A stretch of DNA of 64,000 nucleotides from Phaseolus vulgaris (Eukaryota > Streptophyta > Magnoliopsida > Fabales > Fabaceae). The translations under genes were made by a program, and so were the position numbers. Positions 1 through 14,931 of this stretch are shown here, one piece after another. Below the pieces are notes generated by a model. The model was not told where the DNA came from, searched no databases, and worked only from the letters and a program-made list of their open reading frames with translations. Position 1 is the first letter of the stretch. Each line of letters starts with the position of its first letter. Where the stretch lies: contig NC_023758.2 of assembly GCF_000499845.2 (NCBI RefSeq), forward strand, positions 23,053,366-23,117,365. The letters run 5' to 3'.

Positions 1-187
1 GATAAAACATTGGTTGCTAATTAGATACCAATTTAGAAACTATTTAACAATAATAGAAAATAATAGAAACTAATTTAGAAACCAATTTTTGTTTTAGTTT
101 CTAAAATGGTCTCTAATTTAGTTACTATTGCAACTAATTATTTTGGTTTCTAAAAATTGGTTTCTATTTGATGATTTTCTTGTAGTG
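1..187. mobile_element. Right terminus of a CACTA DNA transposon
   Basis: The stretch ends in TTTTCTTGTAGTG at 175-187, the inverted form of the CACTACAAGAAAA terminus typical of plant CACTA elements. Inside it are repeated TTTAGAAAC / GGTTTCTAAA motifs in both orientations, the usual subterminal repeat layout. The same motifs occur beside the CACTA left end at 60228, so both belong to one family. The rest of the element lies before the window. The 3 bases after the end (ATA) would be one target duplication copy, but the partner cannot be seen. Confidence 0.7.
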
Positions 188-970
188 ATAGTTCATAATC
201 GATTATGGCAAGATGTTAATAGACTATCCTTGAAAATAATCCATAATTGATTAAAGCTCCCTTGTAAACCAGTAATCACAAAAATGGTAAAAACGATGAT
301 CATTTTAGTCTTAAAACGATAGCTTTCTAACTATTATTTTTTAAAGCGTAGTCCATTCTCTTCAAGCAAAGAAGACGACTATTTAGTCGTCATGTTAAAA
401 ATCGTCGTTTTATACCTCCCTAATCTCAGTATACATGGTGCCCTAATCTCAACAACGGTGATGGTGAAGAGCAGTAACGGCGAAAGGCAACTAAAAATGA
501 CGAAGAACCAATGGAGGGATAGAAAACAACCAATGAAGACAATGGTGGTGGAAGGCAATGAAAACTTTCACCAACAATGGAGGACAAAAACGAATAAGAG
601 AAACAAAAGAAGAAAGAAATAAACAATGATGAGTGAATGAAAGAAACTTACACAATGACAAAAAGCTCGAAGATGAAGAAAAAGCAAAGAGAGCACGAAG
701 CAAAGAAGGAAAAAAAAGTGCGAGAAGACAAAGAAAATACGAAAGCGTAAGTGTTACGAATTAAGGTAATAAAATAAGTGTAAAACGGCGACTATGAGGT
801 AAATCCGTCGTTTTAGACCAAAGCACTTGGTCTACAAAAGAAGCTATGAGTGGTAGCCGTTGTCTGATCATAGTCGCTGTTTTAGACTCGTTTTAATTTC
901 GAAAATGTCATCGTTGTTTGATAGACAACGTTTGACAGTATAAATGTTGTGAATGTATTGTTGTAAATAA
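188..970. other. Non-coding stretch with dispersed CGTCGTTTT-type repeats
   Basis: No convincing gene. Motifs of the form AAAACGGCGAC, GTCGTTTTA and TCGCTGTTTTAGAC recur around 370-410, 780-815 and 865-885. There is a perfect 18-base palindrome at 374-391 (arms GACGACTA, 2-base centre). The middle part (440-740) is purine-rich and gives long chance reading frames with no family resemblance. It is probably a decayed DNA transposon; the family is not recognised. Confidence 0.4.
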
Positions 971-3869
971 ACCTTTTTGCATTAATGAATAATCGATTAT
1001 GTGTGTAATTATTTTCACGAAATCAATTTCCATGCTTAATATTCATAAAATTTTAATCCATTTTTAATAATCTTTACTTTGTTCTGCATGCATGTCCATG
1101 ATGCTCTCATGCTTAGTTAAAAGGTGAAGGATAAAAGTGTAAAAGACACATAGTTCATGTGACCTTCACATTTCTACTTCCATATGCGAGAAACAATTTA
1201 AATACTTTTCTGCTGTTCCACACTCACATTTTAACTTGAATCGTTGAATACAAACAACACTCATTAGTACATTTTTGTCCTCATCTAATGTCTAATGTCT
1301 GGTGTTCATCCTTATATAAGCAAACACAACATATGTGTGATTAGATACGCTTGCGTAACAAGAAGCATTGCAAGTGGGAACGTGAGTTTCCAAATTTGGA
1401 AGAGAGGATGGGATCGAATTGGGTGAGTTTGTCTTGGATGCAAAATCCCTCATTAGTGTGAAAGGTTGACGAGAGAGATTTGGATGGCTCACATGACTAA
1501 TTGTAGTATTTTCACACCCTCCCATGGTACTATATATCCAGAATCTATTAGAATCTAACTTTTTAAAGCTTGAAAGTGCAACTTCATCATCATAACAAAA
1601 GCAACTTCCCTAAATCTTTATACTTACTACTAGTTGAAAAATAAAATCCATACACAAGGAAGTTACTTTTTCTTTTTTCACGTTGGGTTGCAAGTTGCAT
1701 TTGTTTATTTGTGAGCAGAAGGTGACCAGAGGGTGATTAAGCATGGCAGCTGATGCAATAAAGTCTAGTAGATGACTGTGATGGCGAAGTCTCCAACCTG
1801 GAAATCACAGCTACAATATATTCTTTCTTATAATCAATTATTTGAATATAATATTTGATATATAATCTTATAAATTAAAAAGTTAAAAGAATAAAGTCAA
1901 AATTGATAACCTTTAAATTCATCCTCAAACACAACCTACTTTGAATTGCTTTTTTAGAAACAAACTTATAAGCAAATAATGAGGTTAAATAAAATCAATT
2001 TTTTTAACAAGATAAAATAAAACGATATACTTTAATTTTTAAAAATCTGACTTTAGCAAAAATTGAAGAGGATCATAATTTTAATTTATTTTTCATCGGA
2101 TGCAATAATGCGACATAGCTGTCGACGAGATCTTCAACTTGCTGAATATCACGACAAAAGGGGAGGTTAATTCGCGTTGTCTGCAACTGATAATGTCAAT
2201 GGGAATGGCCAAAATTTTGGGAGGGAGATGAAGCTATTCATAAGCCATTCGTTAGTGTTATAAAAATATGTTTGAACAAGTAAATTAATTGTCATATTCG
2301 TTCATAAATTATGCAAGGAAATAATTTGAGTGGCGGCACACACGCCTGAACATTACATCAAAAACATCATGAATGTGTTGGTGTTTGTTCTTATGCATTA
2401 TTTTATTATCTATTATTTTGTAATTGTAAAAAAGCAACCATTTTTATACATTATTTTCTTTGAAATACTGAAACTACAAACTGTAAAAGGATTGGTACTT
2501 GATGACGAGGGGCCGTTTATAATATATTGTTTTGTTTTTATCTTTTAATTAAAACTTCATTTTGGTTTAACATTTTGTGTTTATAAATTCTTCAAACTTT
2601 TTAAACAATTTATAACAGGAATTTTTTTTTCATCTGAAATCTAGCACGTAAACTTGTGTGGAAAAAAATTGAAAATATATATAGTTGAGATCCCATTATA
2701 ATAATATAATAATATTTTTAATTAAAATATATATTAAATATAATTAAAATATTAATTTAATAGTTTGTAATAAGTAGTTTTACAGTCAAAATTGAAATGC
2801 AGAACCCAACCGCCAATAAACTGAAAGCCGAACAAACACATTAAAGTAATTAACCTATAGATGTGGATGCCACATTCCAATATTCTTAAATCAATTAAGA
2901 ATTGAAAAAGTAGGTGAAACGCACACATATCTATCTGGCGCCATTAGCGAGTAAACATCAAAACAACACGTCCAGAAAATCAAAATTGAACCACTCCTTG
3001 TTCACATTTACACTTGGATGATGATGGTTCTGATATTTTATTAATAAAAAATGTGACAGTGTTCGCAGGATGTCCTCCTGTGTCTTTGTCCCTGGAGGAA
3101 GAGGAGGATGGAAATGATCATTCCTACTCCAAACAAGTGCTTCCTTAAGACATGATCAATAATGTTTGGTTGTACTAGTTGAGAGGTTCCAATCTTTGCA
3201 TAGATTCTCACTGCGCATCTCTTAAAGCACAAGTTGCCACTTTCATTCCGTAGAATATCATGCAAGTGGCCATTTGCATATAAAAATAGAAAACCATTGC
3301 CCACCAAATTCACCACCCATTTATTACGACACTGCCAGTGAAAGGCCACCAAATTGAGTTGCCACAAACGCCACAAAAACACAAAGAATCACCGCCATAA
3401 CACTGTTGTATCTTCCGTCTAAATCAGCTCCAGAGGTTTCCACCGCCATTGGGTTCCCCGATTTTATCGAACTGCATTCAAATTCAAACACCCAGTTTAA
3501 TAATAATTAAACATTACATCGCAAAATTTCATAAGATACCATACGCCAAAATTGTTGTTGATGCTCCATTTGGACGGTGCAATCAAATTAAAACACGACA
3601 TTTGAAAACAAGGGAGAAAAACGTGACAACCATGTTTATGGTGATACCGCACCCAAAACTGGTCCCCTAATTGACATTCGACAAAATTTAATTTTCCTCA
3701 GAACAATTTCAACGCCAGTAATCAACACTCCTCTGTTCTGAGAACACGTTTTAACAGCTAGGAGTTTCCGTATATTAATTAATTAATCATCATCGATTTT
3801 TTGAAGAATAAAAATCACGTCAGCTATGGAAAAAGCGAGAATTAAAAAATAATAATAAAATAAAATGAC
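971..3869. other. Intergenic, AT-rich, no gene recognised
   Basis: Both strands were read and no protein family was recognised. The longest open stretch (minus strand, 3041-3382) lacks compositional or motif support. This is where a third exon of the thaumatin-like gene ending at 3870 should lie; none could be placed with the required phase and a credible acceptor. Confidence 0.4.
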
Positions 3870-4837
3870 CTTGTGGAGGGTTGCGGGCAGAAAGTGATGG
3901 TATAATCAGCAGAAGCGCAAGTGAAGGTGCTGGAGCCATCGTCGTAAGCGTAGCTATAAGCGCGTGGGCACGCGCTCTTGAAGAACTGCGAGTAGGAACT
4001 GGGTTTGCATGTGTCAGGTGTCGCGTAAGCACCACTGCAGCAATACTGTGGATCATCGAAAGCTTCGCACGCGCTTCTACACGCCACGCCCTCACCGCTG
4101 CTCGTCACTTTGAGCTCCGAGGGGCACGGCGTGTTCAGGTCCACCACGCACCCCGTTGCGGTGCAGTTTCCGCCGCCGGTTGCGCCCTGGGGCTCCACGA
4201 TCATTGGCAGGTTGTAACCGTCGACCAGGCTCACGTCGAAGAAATCCAGCCCGCCGGCTCCGTTCAGCGTGAACTCTGCAAGCGTGGCCGGCGGGGCGGC
4301 GTTACCTCCGGCGCATTCCACGGCGGAGCCACAGTCGCCGGTGACGCAGGAGAATTTCCCGGCAGCGTCTTGTGAGCAGAGGGTCCGCCCCCAGAGGCGG
4401 CCGGACCAGGCGGGTGGCACGCCGACAACGTTGGACTCGCCGGGCTGTAAAACAAAGCCGGTGGTGGAGAGCGGCGAGATTCCGGCGCTGGATAATATGC
4501 CGGGCCACACAGTGTAGCTGCACTTGTTGACAATGGTGAATGTCGCTGAATACGAACCTGTCCATGGTTAAACACAACAACGGTCAAACAAAACAAGTTT
4601 TTGACAGTTAATACAAGTAGTAGTTAACACAACACAACACAACAAAAAACATTTATTTTTAAATACTTAATGTCTGTTTTTCAAACCAAAAAACATCTGC
4701 ATGCACATGTGCTCCATAATAATGTCAAACATTTTGAGAACATGAAAGATGTTACGTTGGTGTGAGTGGTTACCTGCTATGAATTGGAAGAGACATAGTG
4801 AGAGGAGAGTGGTGGAGAATTGAGTTGAAGGGGCCAT
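3870..4837 (-). CDS. Thaumatin-like protein 1 (PR-5 family), 3' exon not located
   Basis: This is a secreted PR-5/thaumatin-like protein. Exon 1 is 4837-4774 (64 nt: a hydrophobic signal peptide MAPSTQFSTTLLSLCLFQFIA, then G); the intron opens with GTAACC and closes with CAG; exon 2 is 4557-3870. The mature part starts GSYSATFTIVNKCSYTVWPG. It has the family signature GKFSCVTGDCGSAVEC, the LWGRT and LAEFTLNG blocks, and 16 cysteines as expected for eight disulfides. Acidic-cleft residues R, E, D, D, D appear kept. The family acts in the apoplast and is linked to pathogen and stress responses; some members bind or cut beta-glucans. After TITFCPQPST the frame meets a donor-like AAG/GTCATT in phase 2, the same phase as in TLP2 at 51-53 kb, so a third exon is expected. 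If none is used, the protein reads nine more residues to a stop. It is a paralogue of TLP2 and lies on the same strand. Confidence 0.88.
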
Positions 4838-4936
4838 GGTTGAAAGTTGGGGAATGAATATAGGAAAGGATGGAAAATAATCAATATTCGAATTCCTTGT
4901 TGGATGGTTTTGGAGAGAAGTGTTGTGGAGAAGTAA

Positions 4937-4944
4937 TATATATA
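4937..4944 (-). promoter_or_regulatory. TATA box of thaumatin-like gene 1
   Basis: On the minus strand CTATATATATTAC lies about 100 bases upstream of the ATG at 4837. The spacing fits a plant TATA box with a short 5' UTR. Confidence 0.55.
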
Positions 4945-7938
4945 GTGGTTTTGATGTGGGCATTTGAGTTTAGGGTTATGGGTGTGGGACCAAGTCTAGC
5001 AGGGCACATGCATGCATAAACCGCCAATGTGGAGGTCGGCAATGTCTGGTTTATTGGTGACGATTTCACATAGGTCCTAGATTAAAGGAACCTTAATATA
5101 TATATAAGTATATAAAATGACAAAACATAGAGATGGAGGGTCTGGGAAGGAATCAAAAACAGTGCTTGAATTGAAGCTGAAAAAGGACGGCTACGGATTT
5201 ACATATTTAGAGCCAAAAATATGAATAGTGATATAAAGAACCTTTGATACTCGTGCACTTGAAGCAATTATCATTTTCAACTAACGAGGGATTGAGGTTG
5301 TTTTAGTGCAGGTCAAGTGGAGGACTGAAAGGTCAAATATAAGACAGTAGAAGTACTTATTCCATGTGATTTTTGTCCCTTCATCAATCTCATTCACATC
5401 ACATGGACCATCCTTCACATGCTCACATGCATTCTGCCTTCTATTTTTACAATCACTACATTTGTTCCATAACTTATTCTTTCTCTATTGCTGCATAATA
5501 CTTGATAATGGCTTCCTTGTTTATTGTGATACCATAATTGCTAAGACAATTTCTTTCTCTTAAAAAAATTCTGTTTGCAATCTCAAAACCAAAGCCACAC
5601 TTCTACTGATAAATATTTAAAAGCATGTGAAAAAAATAAAACAAAAATACCCGTACAAATCAATGTATTATAAATCTCACCGTCCTTTTGAATGAGTAAT
5701 ATTAAATTATTATAGAGTTTTGTTATAAAAAATTGTAATTTGTCTGTTCTGGCCACTTCTCTCCGTATTGGACTTGCACTGGAACAAGGCCCAAAAAAAT
5801 CTGAAAAAGGTAGTTGAAGAACACCACAATGCAGTATGAGCCCATATCACGCAATAACTAACCAGTAAACCATTGGAACGTGGCATTGAAAGCCCGCTTC
5901 ATTCAAAACGAAACAAAGTATGATACATGCGGAAATTTTACCAAATATATCTAACCAATGATCTCCTTTGTGAGAGCCGAAAATACTGAAAAATTGAAAC
6001 CACTAAAAGACAATTTTCGTTTCAAGTTGTTTTGAAATTTGTGTCTCAACCAAAAAGAAGAAAACAAAATCTCGAGTGTGTCAGAAGACTGACAGCACAT
6101 AGCAGAGATTCATGGTGCATTTGTGTTTCAGAGCCAACTAAAAACAAAATAGAGATGTAACATTCACAAAGATGCAAGTAACCAAGTTGGTTGCATTTTA
6201 ATTGAAGTGGGTACTCCACAGTTATGTGCCCTGTGAATTGATGAAAGGTCAACAACCTTAACAGTCCAGTATTACGGCCTTTTCTGTGTCATGGGAATGT
6301 GTCGTAAGCTAGCATGAGTGATGACATAAGAAATATGACAGTCTTTGTTTTCAATTTATTTTATTATTAGTTGCTTCATTTCATCCTCTAATAATATAGC
6401 AAAAGTTGGCAAGAGATTAATCTACAACCACATTTACATTGATGTCATTGAACACACTATATTTTTCAATCAATCAATGAATTATAATAATTCTCAGTTC
6501 GTTTTTAGTCTACTTGTGTATTCAGATTGTCCCAAGCCGCAAATATGAGATAATGCATTCATTTCATAGCTATGTGCAGTGAACTTTATTTTTTGAAGCC
6601 CTACAATGTTCTTTTCGGAATTCTGATGACTGGGGTCAAGAACATTATCATTAATGAAAAACCAATCAATATATCACATCTCTTGTATTATCAGGAAAAT
6701 CCTATACTGCAAAAGAGTACGAATATTTTAGTTGTTTGTACATTCAAAGAAGTAAATTAATGTACGTGTAGAGTGAATGACTGAATTAGGTATAACTTTT
6801 AGAGGCATAAATACATGGCACAAGGGGTGCCCTACCCTTACAACAAGACATGAAGTGCACTGAACTAGAAGCAGTATGCTCATAGAGTCATAGCACCAAA
6901 CAATGCATCAGCACAAAAACAGAACAAAAAGATAAAACACCATACTAATACTAACATAAGTTCGTTTTACACAGAAAAAAACATAACAAAACCAGAACTT
7001 CAGCAAAACATAATTTATGTTATTTGTTAGATAATGTTCAAATAGACGAAAGAGAAAATCATATAAATGGATCATATAGTATATTATGTATTATTAAAGT
7101 TTGTTTTGCACGTGTTTGAGGATATTTTACAAAATTATTTCGTCACTTGTTAATAAAGCATGATTCTAAAATGTAACAATGTGAAGCTACTTTTCATGCA
7201 CTAATTACCTACTCTCAATTTGTTTGATTTGAGAAAAAGATTGAAGAAAGAGAAACATTTTATAATACTTTTTCATTTATTATTGTTGTGGTTTTTTAAT
7301 TTTATTTTATTTAAAATGTAATCTATAAGTTATACTTAATCAGGCTAAAATAATAAGGTTTACTTGTTTTAGTAATATTATATGATTGTTGTTGTTTACG
7401 AGGTTTGAGATACTCGTATTAAGAAACTCTTTTAAATATTTATTTTTAAAAAATTAGATCAATTTTAGATTTATCGTATAATTAATTCTATATAAATATG
7501 ATTTCTTTATAACACAATAATTTCAATATTATGTTTAGAAATTTCCCATAAGTCACTTTACATATTGTTGACCGTTAGAGAGTAACATTTTTCCCCATGC
7601 CGTGATAAAATTAATTATTTATGTTCAAATTATTCCATTTATTTTTATTCATAATTATTAAAGTCTTTTTAGATGAATAGTTTTGACTTGTGAGCTTATG
7701 ATAAATTTGAGAAAAAAAACATAAGATCCATAATAATGTTGATTTAATTTAAGAGATTTTGTTAAAAATGTTTTTTATGAAAAAAATATTATTTTAACTC
7801 AGATAATAGTTGTTGATGTTTATAGTAGAAAATCAGCACACCATGAGTTTTACTAGAATAAAGTAAGCTGAACTTTATATAGTACGAATTATAGAAAAAA
7901 AAGTATGGATAAAATTGAGATAATACAATTTATTTATG
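4945..7938. other. Intergenic, no gene recognised
   Basis: AT-rich sequence upstream of TLP1. Short open stretches occur on both strands, but none shows a recognisable domain, splice framework or codon bias. No transposon end was found here. Confidence 0.4.
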
Positions 7939-8739
7939 TGAATTGCTTTCTGTACCCAATCAATTGCTTTTTGTACCCGATGATTTTTTTAAAATTTAAT
8001 TTTGCCCTTGTCTTCTTTATTTTGAAAAGGGTGTAGGGTGCACAGAGAAACTTGATTTTCTTCTTCTCTTTGGTTGGTGTTGGTTTAAGCTGCGGAGGTG
8101 ATTTTAGTTTGGTGGTGGACATGCTGTTTTCAATATAATACATATATTAATATCCGAAGTTAAGAATTCTAGAAAAACTTCTGAAGATATGCATCCGCAA
8201 CACAAAGTTACACTTCTGGATAACCCACATCTAGAACAGCGAAAAAACTTCTAGACAGAGGCATCCGCAACACAAACTCACACTTCTGAATAATTCACAT
8301 CTGGAACAAAAACAAACAAAAAATAATTTCGGATAAAATTATCCACAGCACATAAAGGTATTCCACATAAATATATCCAGAAGGCAATAGCAACGAGAAA
8401 ACTCACTTTTTTGCGTGTCGTCTATTCTCCGGTAGCTTTGTTCTCTCTCGCCGTCCAACTTCGTCACAAACGATGCTGCCTCACTGACCATCACCACCTT
8501 AATCGACGTCGTTGTTCGGTTGATCTTCGTCACAGGTAAGCACCACTACTGAATGGAAAACGGCACAAAGAAAAAAGCGGCAGAAAGATTGAAAACGAAG
8601 GGGGCTGCAGTGTGTTGGGTGCAGGAAAAACTAAGGGGACTACAAAAAAAACCCTAATTTTCATTTCATTAAGGTTAGTTTAGTCTTTTCACATAAGCAA
8701 TTAGGTGCCAATCACATTTGATTGGATGCAGGGAGAATC
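7939..8739. mobile_element. Mutator-like miniature element, copy 1
   Basis: The left end (about 7939-8115) is closely matched, in reverse complement, by 9130-9287. Shared blocks include the TGTACCCAATCAATTG-type outer part and the AGAGAAACTTG / GGGTGTAGGGTG inner part, so these are long terminal inverted repeats. The right end of this copy (8690-8739) carries GGTGCCAATCAC and TTTGATTGGATGCAGGG and resembles the outer end at 9247-9287 in the same orientation. Long terminal repeats with no transposase fit a non-autonomous Mutator-like element. A 9-base target duplication could not be confirmed. Confidence 0.5.
8178..8322. repeat. Tandem duplication of about 70 bp inside the Mutator-like element
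   Basis: Two successive copies share CATCCGCAACACAAA, ACACTTCTG and CACATCT-GAACA blocks in the same order. It is probably internal sequence of the miniature element. A similar short doubling (TTGATTTTTGACTTGCGGAT) lies at about 9040-9090 in the neighbouring copy. Confidence 0.6.
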
Positions 8740-8772
8740 TGCCTGGACTGATTCTCCCTGCATCCAATCAAA
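8717..8772. repeat. Perfect 23-bp inverted repeat at the junction of two miniature elements
   Basis: Arm 1 at 8717-8739 and arm 2 at 8750-8772 are exact reverse complements (TTTGATTGGATGCAGG... and its mirror), separated by TGCCTGGACT. Looser inverted similarity extends to roughly 8650-8850. It marks where two elements abut and could form a stable hairpin. Confidence 0.85.
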
Positions 8773-9287
8773 TTAGACCTGTACCCAATTGCATTTGTGA
8801 AAGTACCGAATTTTCCTTAATGAAAATGAAATTAGAGTTAAGTGATTTCTGCACCCAATCACACCTCCAAGGGTTTCTCCCATTCTGCACCCAACTCGCA
8901 TCCTCGCACCCAACAGCGAAGACCAACCCAGGAGCACTGCGTGAGGCATCATCAGTGAGGACAGCGACAGTGAAGGAAGGCATCAGAGAAGACAAGGTGA
9001 GTTTTAACATGCGTATGCGTTGCAGATTGTTTAAGGCGAAATTGATTTTTGACTTGCGGATCTTTTGATACAGAACGTTTGATTTTTGACTTGCGGATGT
9101 TTTGATGCAACACATAGTGGTGTGTTGCGGATGGCTTCTCTGCAGCTCAAATCATCACCAACTCAAACCAAGTTTCTCTGCACCACACCCTACACGCTTT
9201 TTCAAATAAAGATGACAAGGGTACACTAGAATTTTAGAAAGTTCGTCGGGTGCCAATCACAATTGATTGGGTGGAGGAAGAAATTGC
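8750..9287. mobile_element. Mutator-like miniature element, copy 2
   Basis: It starts with GATTCTCCCTGCATCCAATC at 8750, the inverted form of the previous copy's end, and runs to about 9287 where CAATTGATTGGGTGGAGG closes it. The left part (8750-8880) repeats CTGTACCCAATTG and CTGCACCCAATCAC motifs resembling the left end at 7939. The two copies therefore sit head to tail with a spacer of about 10 bases. No transposase is seen. Confidence 0.45.
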
Positions 9288-10514
9288 CATCTGCCTTTAT
9301 TTATATATCACTAAAGTCCCCAACCCATTCTCAGTCCTGCACCAAACAAAAAATTAATAGCCCATGACAATTTACTATTTACACCAACCCGTTTTCCCCT
9401 TTGCACTGTTTCCAATATTTTTTTTAATTGTTTGATAAATACCATTAATTCTATTTTAGTGAATCCATGAATGTGATAATAAGATCTACAAAAGATGTAC
9501 AAATATGCCAAATCTCACATATAGTCTATTGTTTAGTCATCAGTACAAATGATCAAACCTTTTCTTAACACTACATATTATTAATATCTTATTTATGTGT
9601 AATTCATTTTCATATTTAAAATTTGGTTTCGTCGATATTTTCTTTCTTAAATGTCATTGTTGATATTTTTCTTAAATAAATATTCACAAAGAATTTATTA
9701 TTTGATAAAATATACTTTTAAGGAATTTTATTTCCATAAGATCAATGTGCCGAGGTGAATGGAAGATGAGTATTTTGAGAGTATAAAAAGAATGGGGCTG
9801 AAGAGAAAAAAAAAAGATTATGAATAAGATTGACCTAAATTAATTAAATTTCATATATTTTTTTATATATAAAACAAAAATGAAACTTCATTCTCCAAAA
9901 ATATCTATTTTTAAAGATTGAAAATCGAACTAAAATGAAAAATGATTCATTTCGCTTTGCCCTTCTACATAAAAACTTGCATCATTAATCATTTAAATAA
10001 AACTTTAAATCTGATCTTAAAATAATTATAAAAAAAAATGTCACAATATTTTAATAGTATGATAAATTTTCGTATGTTAAAATAATTCGATTGTCAAAAA
10101 AACCAGTACAGAGAATAATTCATCTTCAAAAGCTCTATTTTAAAATTATGAATTAAGTTAAATAAGGTCTTAGCTATTGTTGATCTATACACCAAAGCAT
10201 GAGTGTATTGAAATACTGCATCATGATCTGCATAATTAAATAATGTTTCGTTAAGGGCTTAGTTCCAGAAAAGCTATGCACTACAAAATCTTGACAAAAG
10301 AAAGATTTCGGAACTTTGTAAAAGCGAAGTCGATTTCATATGTATTGCATGATCCTCAAAATTATTTCATGCAATGAAGCTTGTTCATAAACATGGTAAC
10401 AACAACATGATCCTCAAAATTATCTACAGAACACAGAACAGCAAAATAAATTTGCTGCTGCTCAAAGAGGGACATCACATCATATCTATGCAAGTGCAAG
10501 TGAACACAGATGAT
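9288..10514. other. Intergenic and FNR 3' flank, no gene recognised
   Basis: AT-rich sequence. The part next to 10515 is the likely 3' UTR of the FNR gene on the minus strand. Nothing else recognised. Confidence 0.4.
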
Positions 10515-13071
<2,557 letters not shown>

Positions 13072-13330
13072 GTTGTAAAAACTAGAGACAGAGAAAGAGA
13101 GAGTGATGATATGGTGTGTGTGCAGTGAAGAATGAAAAGAAAAAGAATGAGTGAGGGTAGAGTGGTTATTTCAGGTTGCACAGAAGATTTTAAGATTGGG
13201 TGGATGAGATTTGTAAGGCAATGCAGTGGCAGATGTGAGGATAAGTTTATTTGTGTTGTAATGCAATGTGTCACACTCGACCCTGCGAGGACCATTTTAC
13301 CCTTCACTCTCTATGCATTATGTTAAAGAG
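13072..13330 (-). promoter_or_regulatory. 5' UTR and proximal promoter of the FNR gene
   Basis: Directly upstream of the ATG at 13071 the minus strand carries a pyrimidine-rich CT tract (plus-strand GAGACAGAGAAAGAGAGAG at 13084-13102), common in leaders of plant photosynthesis genes. No clear TATA box was found. The limits are approximate. Confidence 0.4.
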
Positions 13331-13897
13331 GTAATTTGATTTATATGATTGTTGCGATGACAAAAGATTTTTTGATTGGGTAAAGATACATTTTTTATAT
13401 CAATGTAAAATTAAATTTTGATGTAATCTGTTTAGATTAGATTCAAGGTCATTTCCTTTGTTTTGTGTAAAGATATGATTCAAGGTCATTCCTTTGTTTT
13501 GTGTAAAAATATGAATATTTTGTCATTGTTTGGAAACTATTTTCTATTGCATTGTGTTTTTGAAACCATAACGCGTTAATAACGTAACATTACATTTAGA
13601 TGATATAATATATATATATAATGACATTGATTTCCATTCAATATTATTTAAATAATTTTATGAACATTGAATAAATTAGAAGGCCTAAGAATTAATGAAT
13701 AAAATGGAATAATATGGAAAATATTTCTAAGTATAGATTCATAACTGAACTTAAGACGAGTTATACCAAATAGTAGTATTCCAGTCAATCATTATCTCTT
13801 TTGAAGGTTAATAAACTTCATCAAATTTTTATTATATTAATATTTTAAATTCTTATCTGTTTTTGTTTCCACTTATTTTTACATTTTATTGAAACAG
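13331..13897. other. Intergenic, no gene recognised
   Basis: AT-rich, with a partly doubled segment at about 13440-13510 (GATTCAAGGTCATT...TTTGTTTTGTGTAAA twice). Confidence 0.4.
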
Positions 13898-14931
13898 GTC
13901 AACACATTCATAGTTCTTGCAACTATAAAACATGTTGTGGACGATGATGATTGGTGGTATATTGCCTGCATCTGTAACAAGGCAGTTTACCCCGACTCCG
14001 AAATGTTTTTTGTTAAAAATGCAATAAACATGTAATGAAGGTCACCCTTAGGTACACGTTTTGAAGTATGTGTTGTTGATTTATTCTCGGATATTGATTA
14101 TAGTATAGTACTAATGTGTTGCTTTGAACATATTGTATTTGTATGACAGGTATAAAGTGCAACTTCGTGTGATCGATGACACTGATTCTACAACCTTCAT
14201 GCTTTTTGACAGAGAAGCAAGTTCACTGCTAAGTAAATCATGTGCTGAAATTTTTGAAAGCCATGATAAGGTTATTGTTGCACACCTTTAGATGTGAATT
14301 ATATTTATAACCCGTGCATTGATTAATTTGAATTTCATTTTTATTTTAGAACGAAAATCTTCCAAATGAATTTGCAGAAATATTGGAGAAAAAAGTTTTG
14401 TTTAAGGTTGATTCAAAAATGGATAAAGGCTTCAGGTTTGAGCAAACCTTTAGAGTTAAAAAAATTTGTGTGGATGCAGACATCATTCAGCGTTTCATCA
14501 GTGACAATAATAGTTCATTGGTAAGTTATGTTTTACTGTACAATGTCTGTAATATAAAATGTCTGTTACGTACTGATTTGTTTAAATTCTCATTTGTTTG
14601 ATAAGGAGATATATGATCAAGATGGAAAAAAAGGAAAAGGAAAGCTAGCATTAATCGATACTTCCTGTGAGAACATCATAGAGGTATAAAAAATTCTAAT
14701 AGACAATAGCATTAGTTGAAAACATTTCTTCTAAACGTGTGTGTATTGAAACAGGATTTGTTGACAAAGTTTGGGAGTGAATGTAGTGAGTCGCAATCTC
14801 AAACTGTGGATTTGAGCAATGACAGTGTTACAGTGACTTCACTCAAGAGACAATCTTTACCAATGGTGCAAGTTGCAAAGGACAATTTGTCCCTCAAGAC
14901 ATTCAAAAGAACTGTTAAAATTGAGAAGTGA
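13898..14931 (+). pseudogene. RPA1-like single-stranded DNA-binding protein remnant (C-terminal OB fold)
   Basis: Exon-like blocks read as the C-terminal part of plant replication protein A large subunit. At 13898 onward come TFIVLATIKHVVDDDDWWY and ACICNKAVYPDSEMFF, the start of the zinc-containing domain. After an intron, YKVQLRVIDDTDSTTFMLFD and an ENLPNEFAEILEKKVLFKV block follow, then two short exons and a Ser/Thr-rich tail ending in TGA at 14931. In the first block the frame breaks just where the zinc CxxC should be: one frame runs to a TAA, and the alternative frame keeps C..C-NKHVMKV but has a stop between the two cysteines. Upstream N-terminal RPA domains are absent. Plant Helitrons often carry RPA-like genes, which would fit the possible Helitron 3' end at 20450. 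A decayed host RPA copy is the alternative. Confidence 0.7.

Noticed and set aside
3041..3382. Candidate third exon of TLP1
   Set aside because: No acceptor in the needed phase and no membrane or Ser-rich C-terminal pattern like TLP2 exon 3.
3881..4375. 164-codon open frame on the plus strand opposite TLP1
   Set aside because: Antisense shadow of the GC-rich thaumatin exon; no domain.
8768..9115. Overlapping frames of about 115 codons on both strands
   Set aside because: They lie within a Mutator-like miniature element and mirror its inverted repeats; no protein family.
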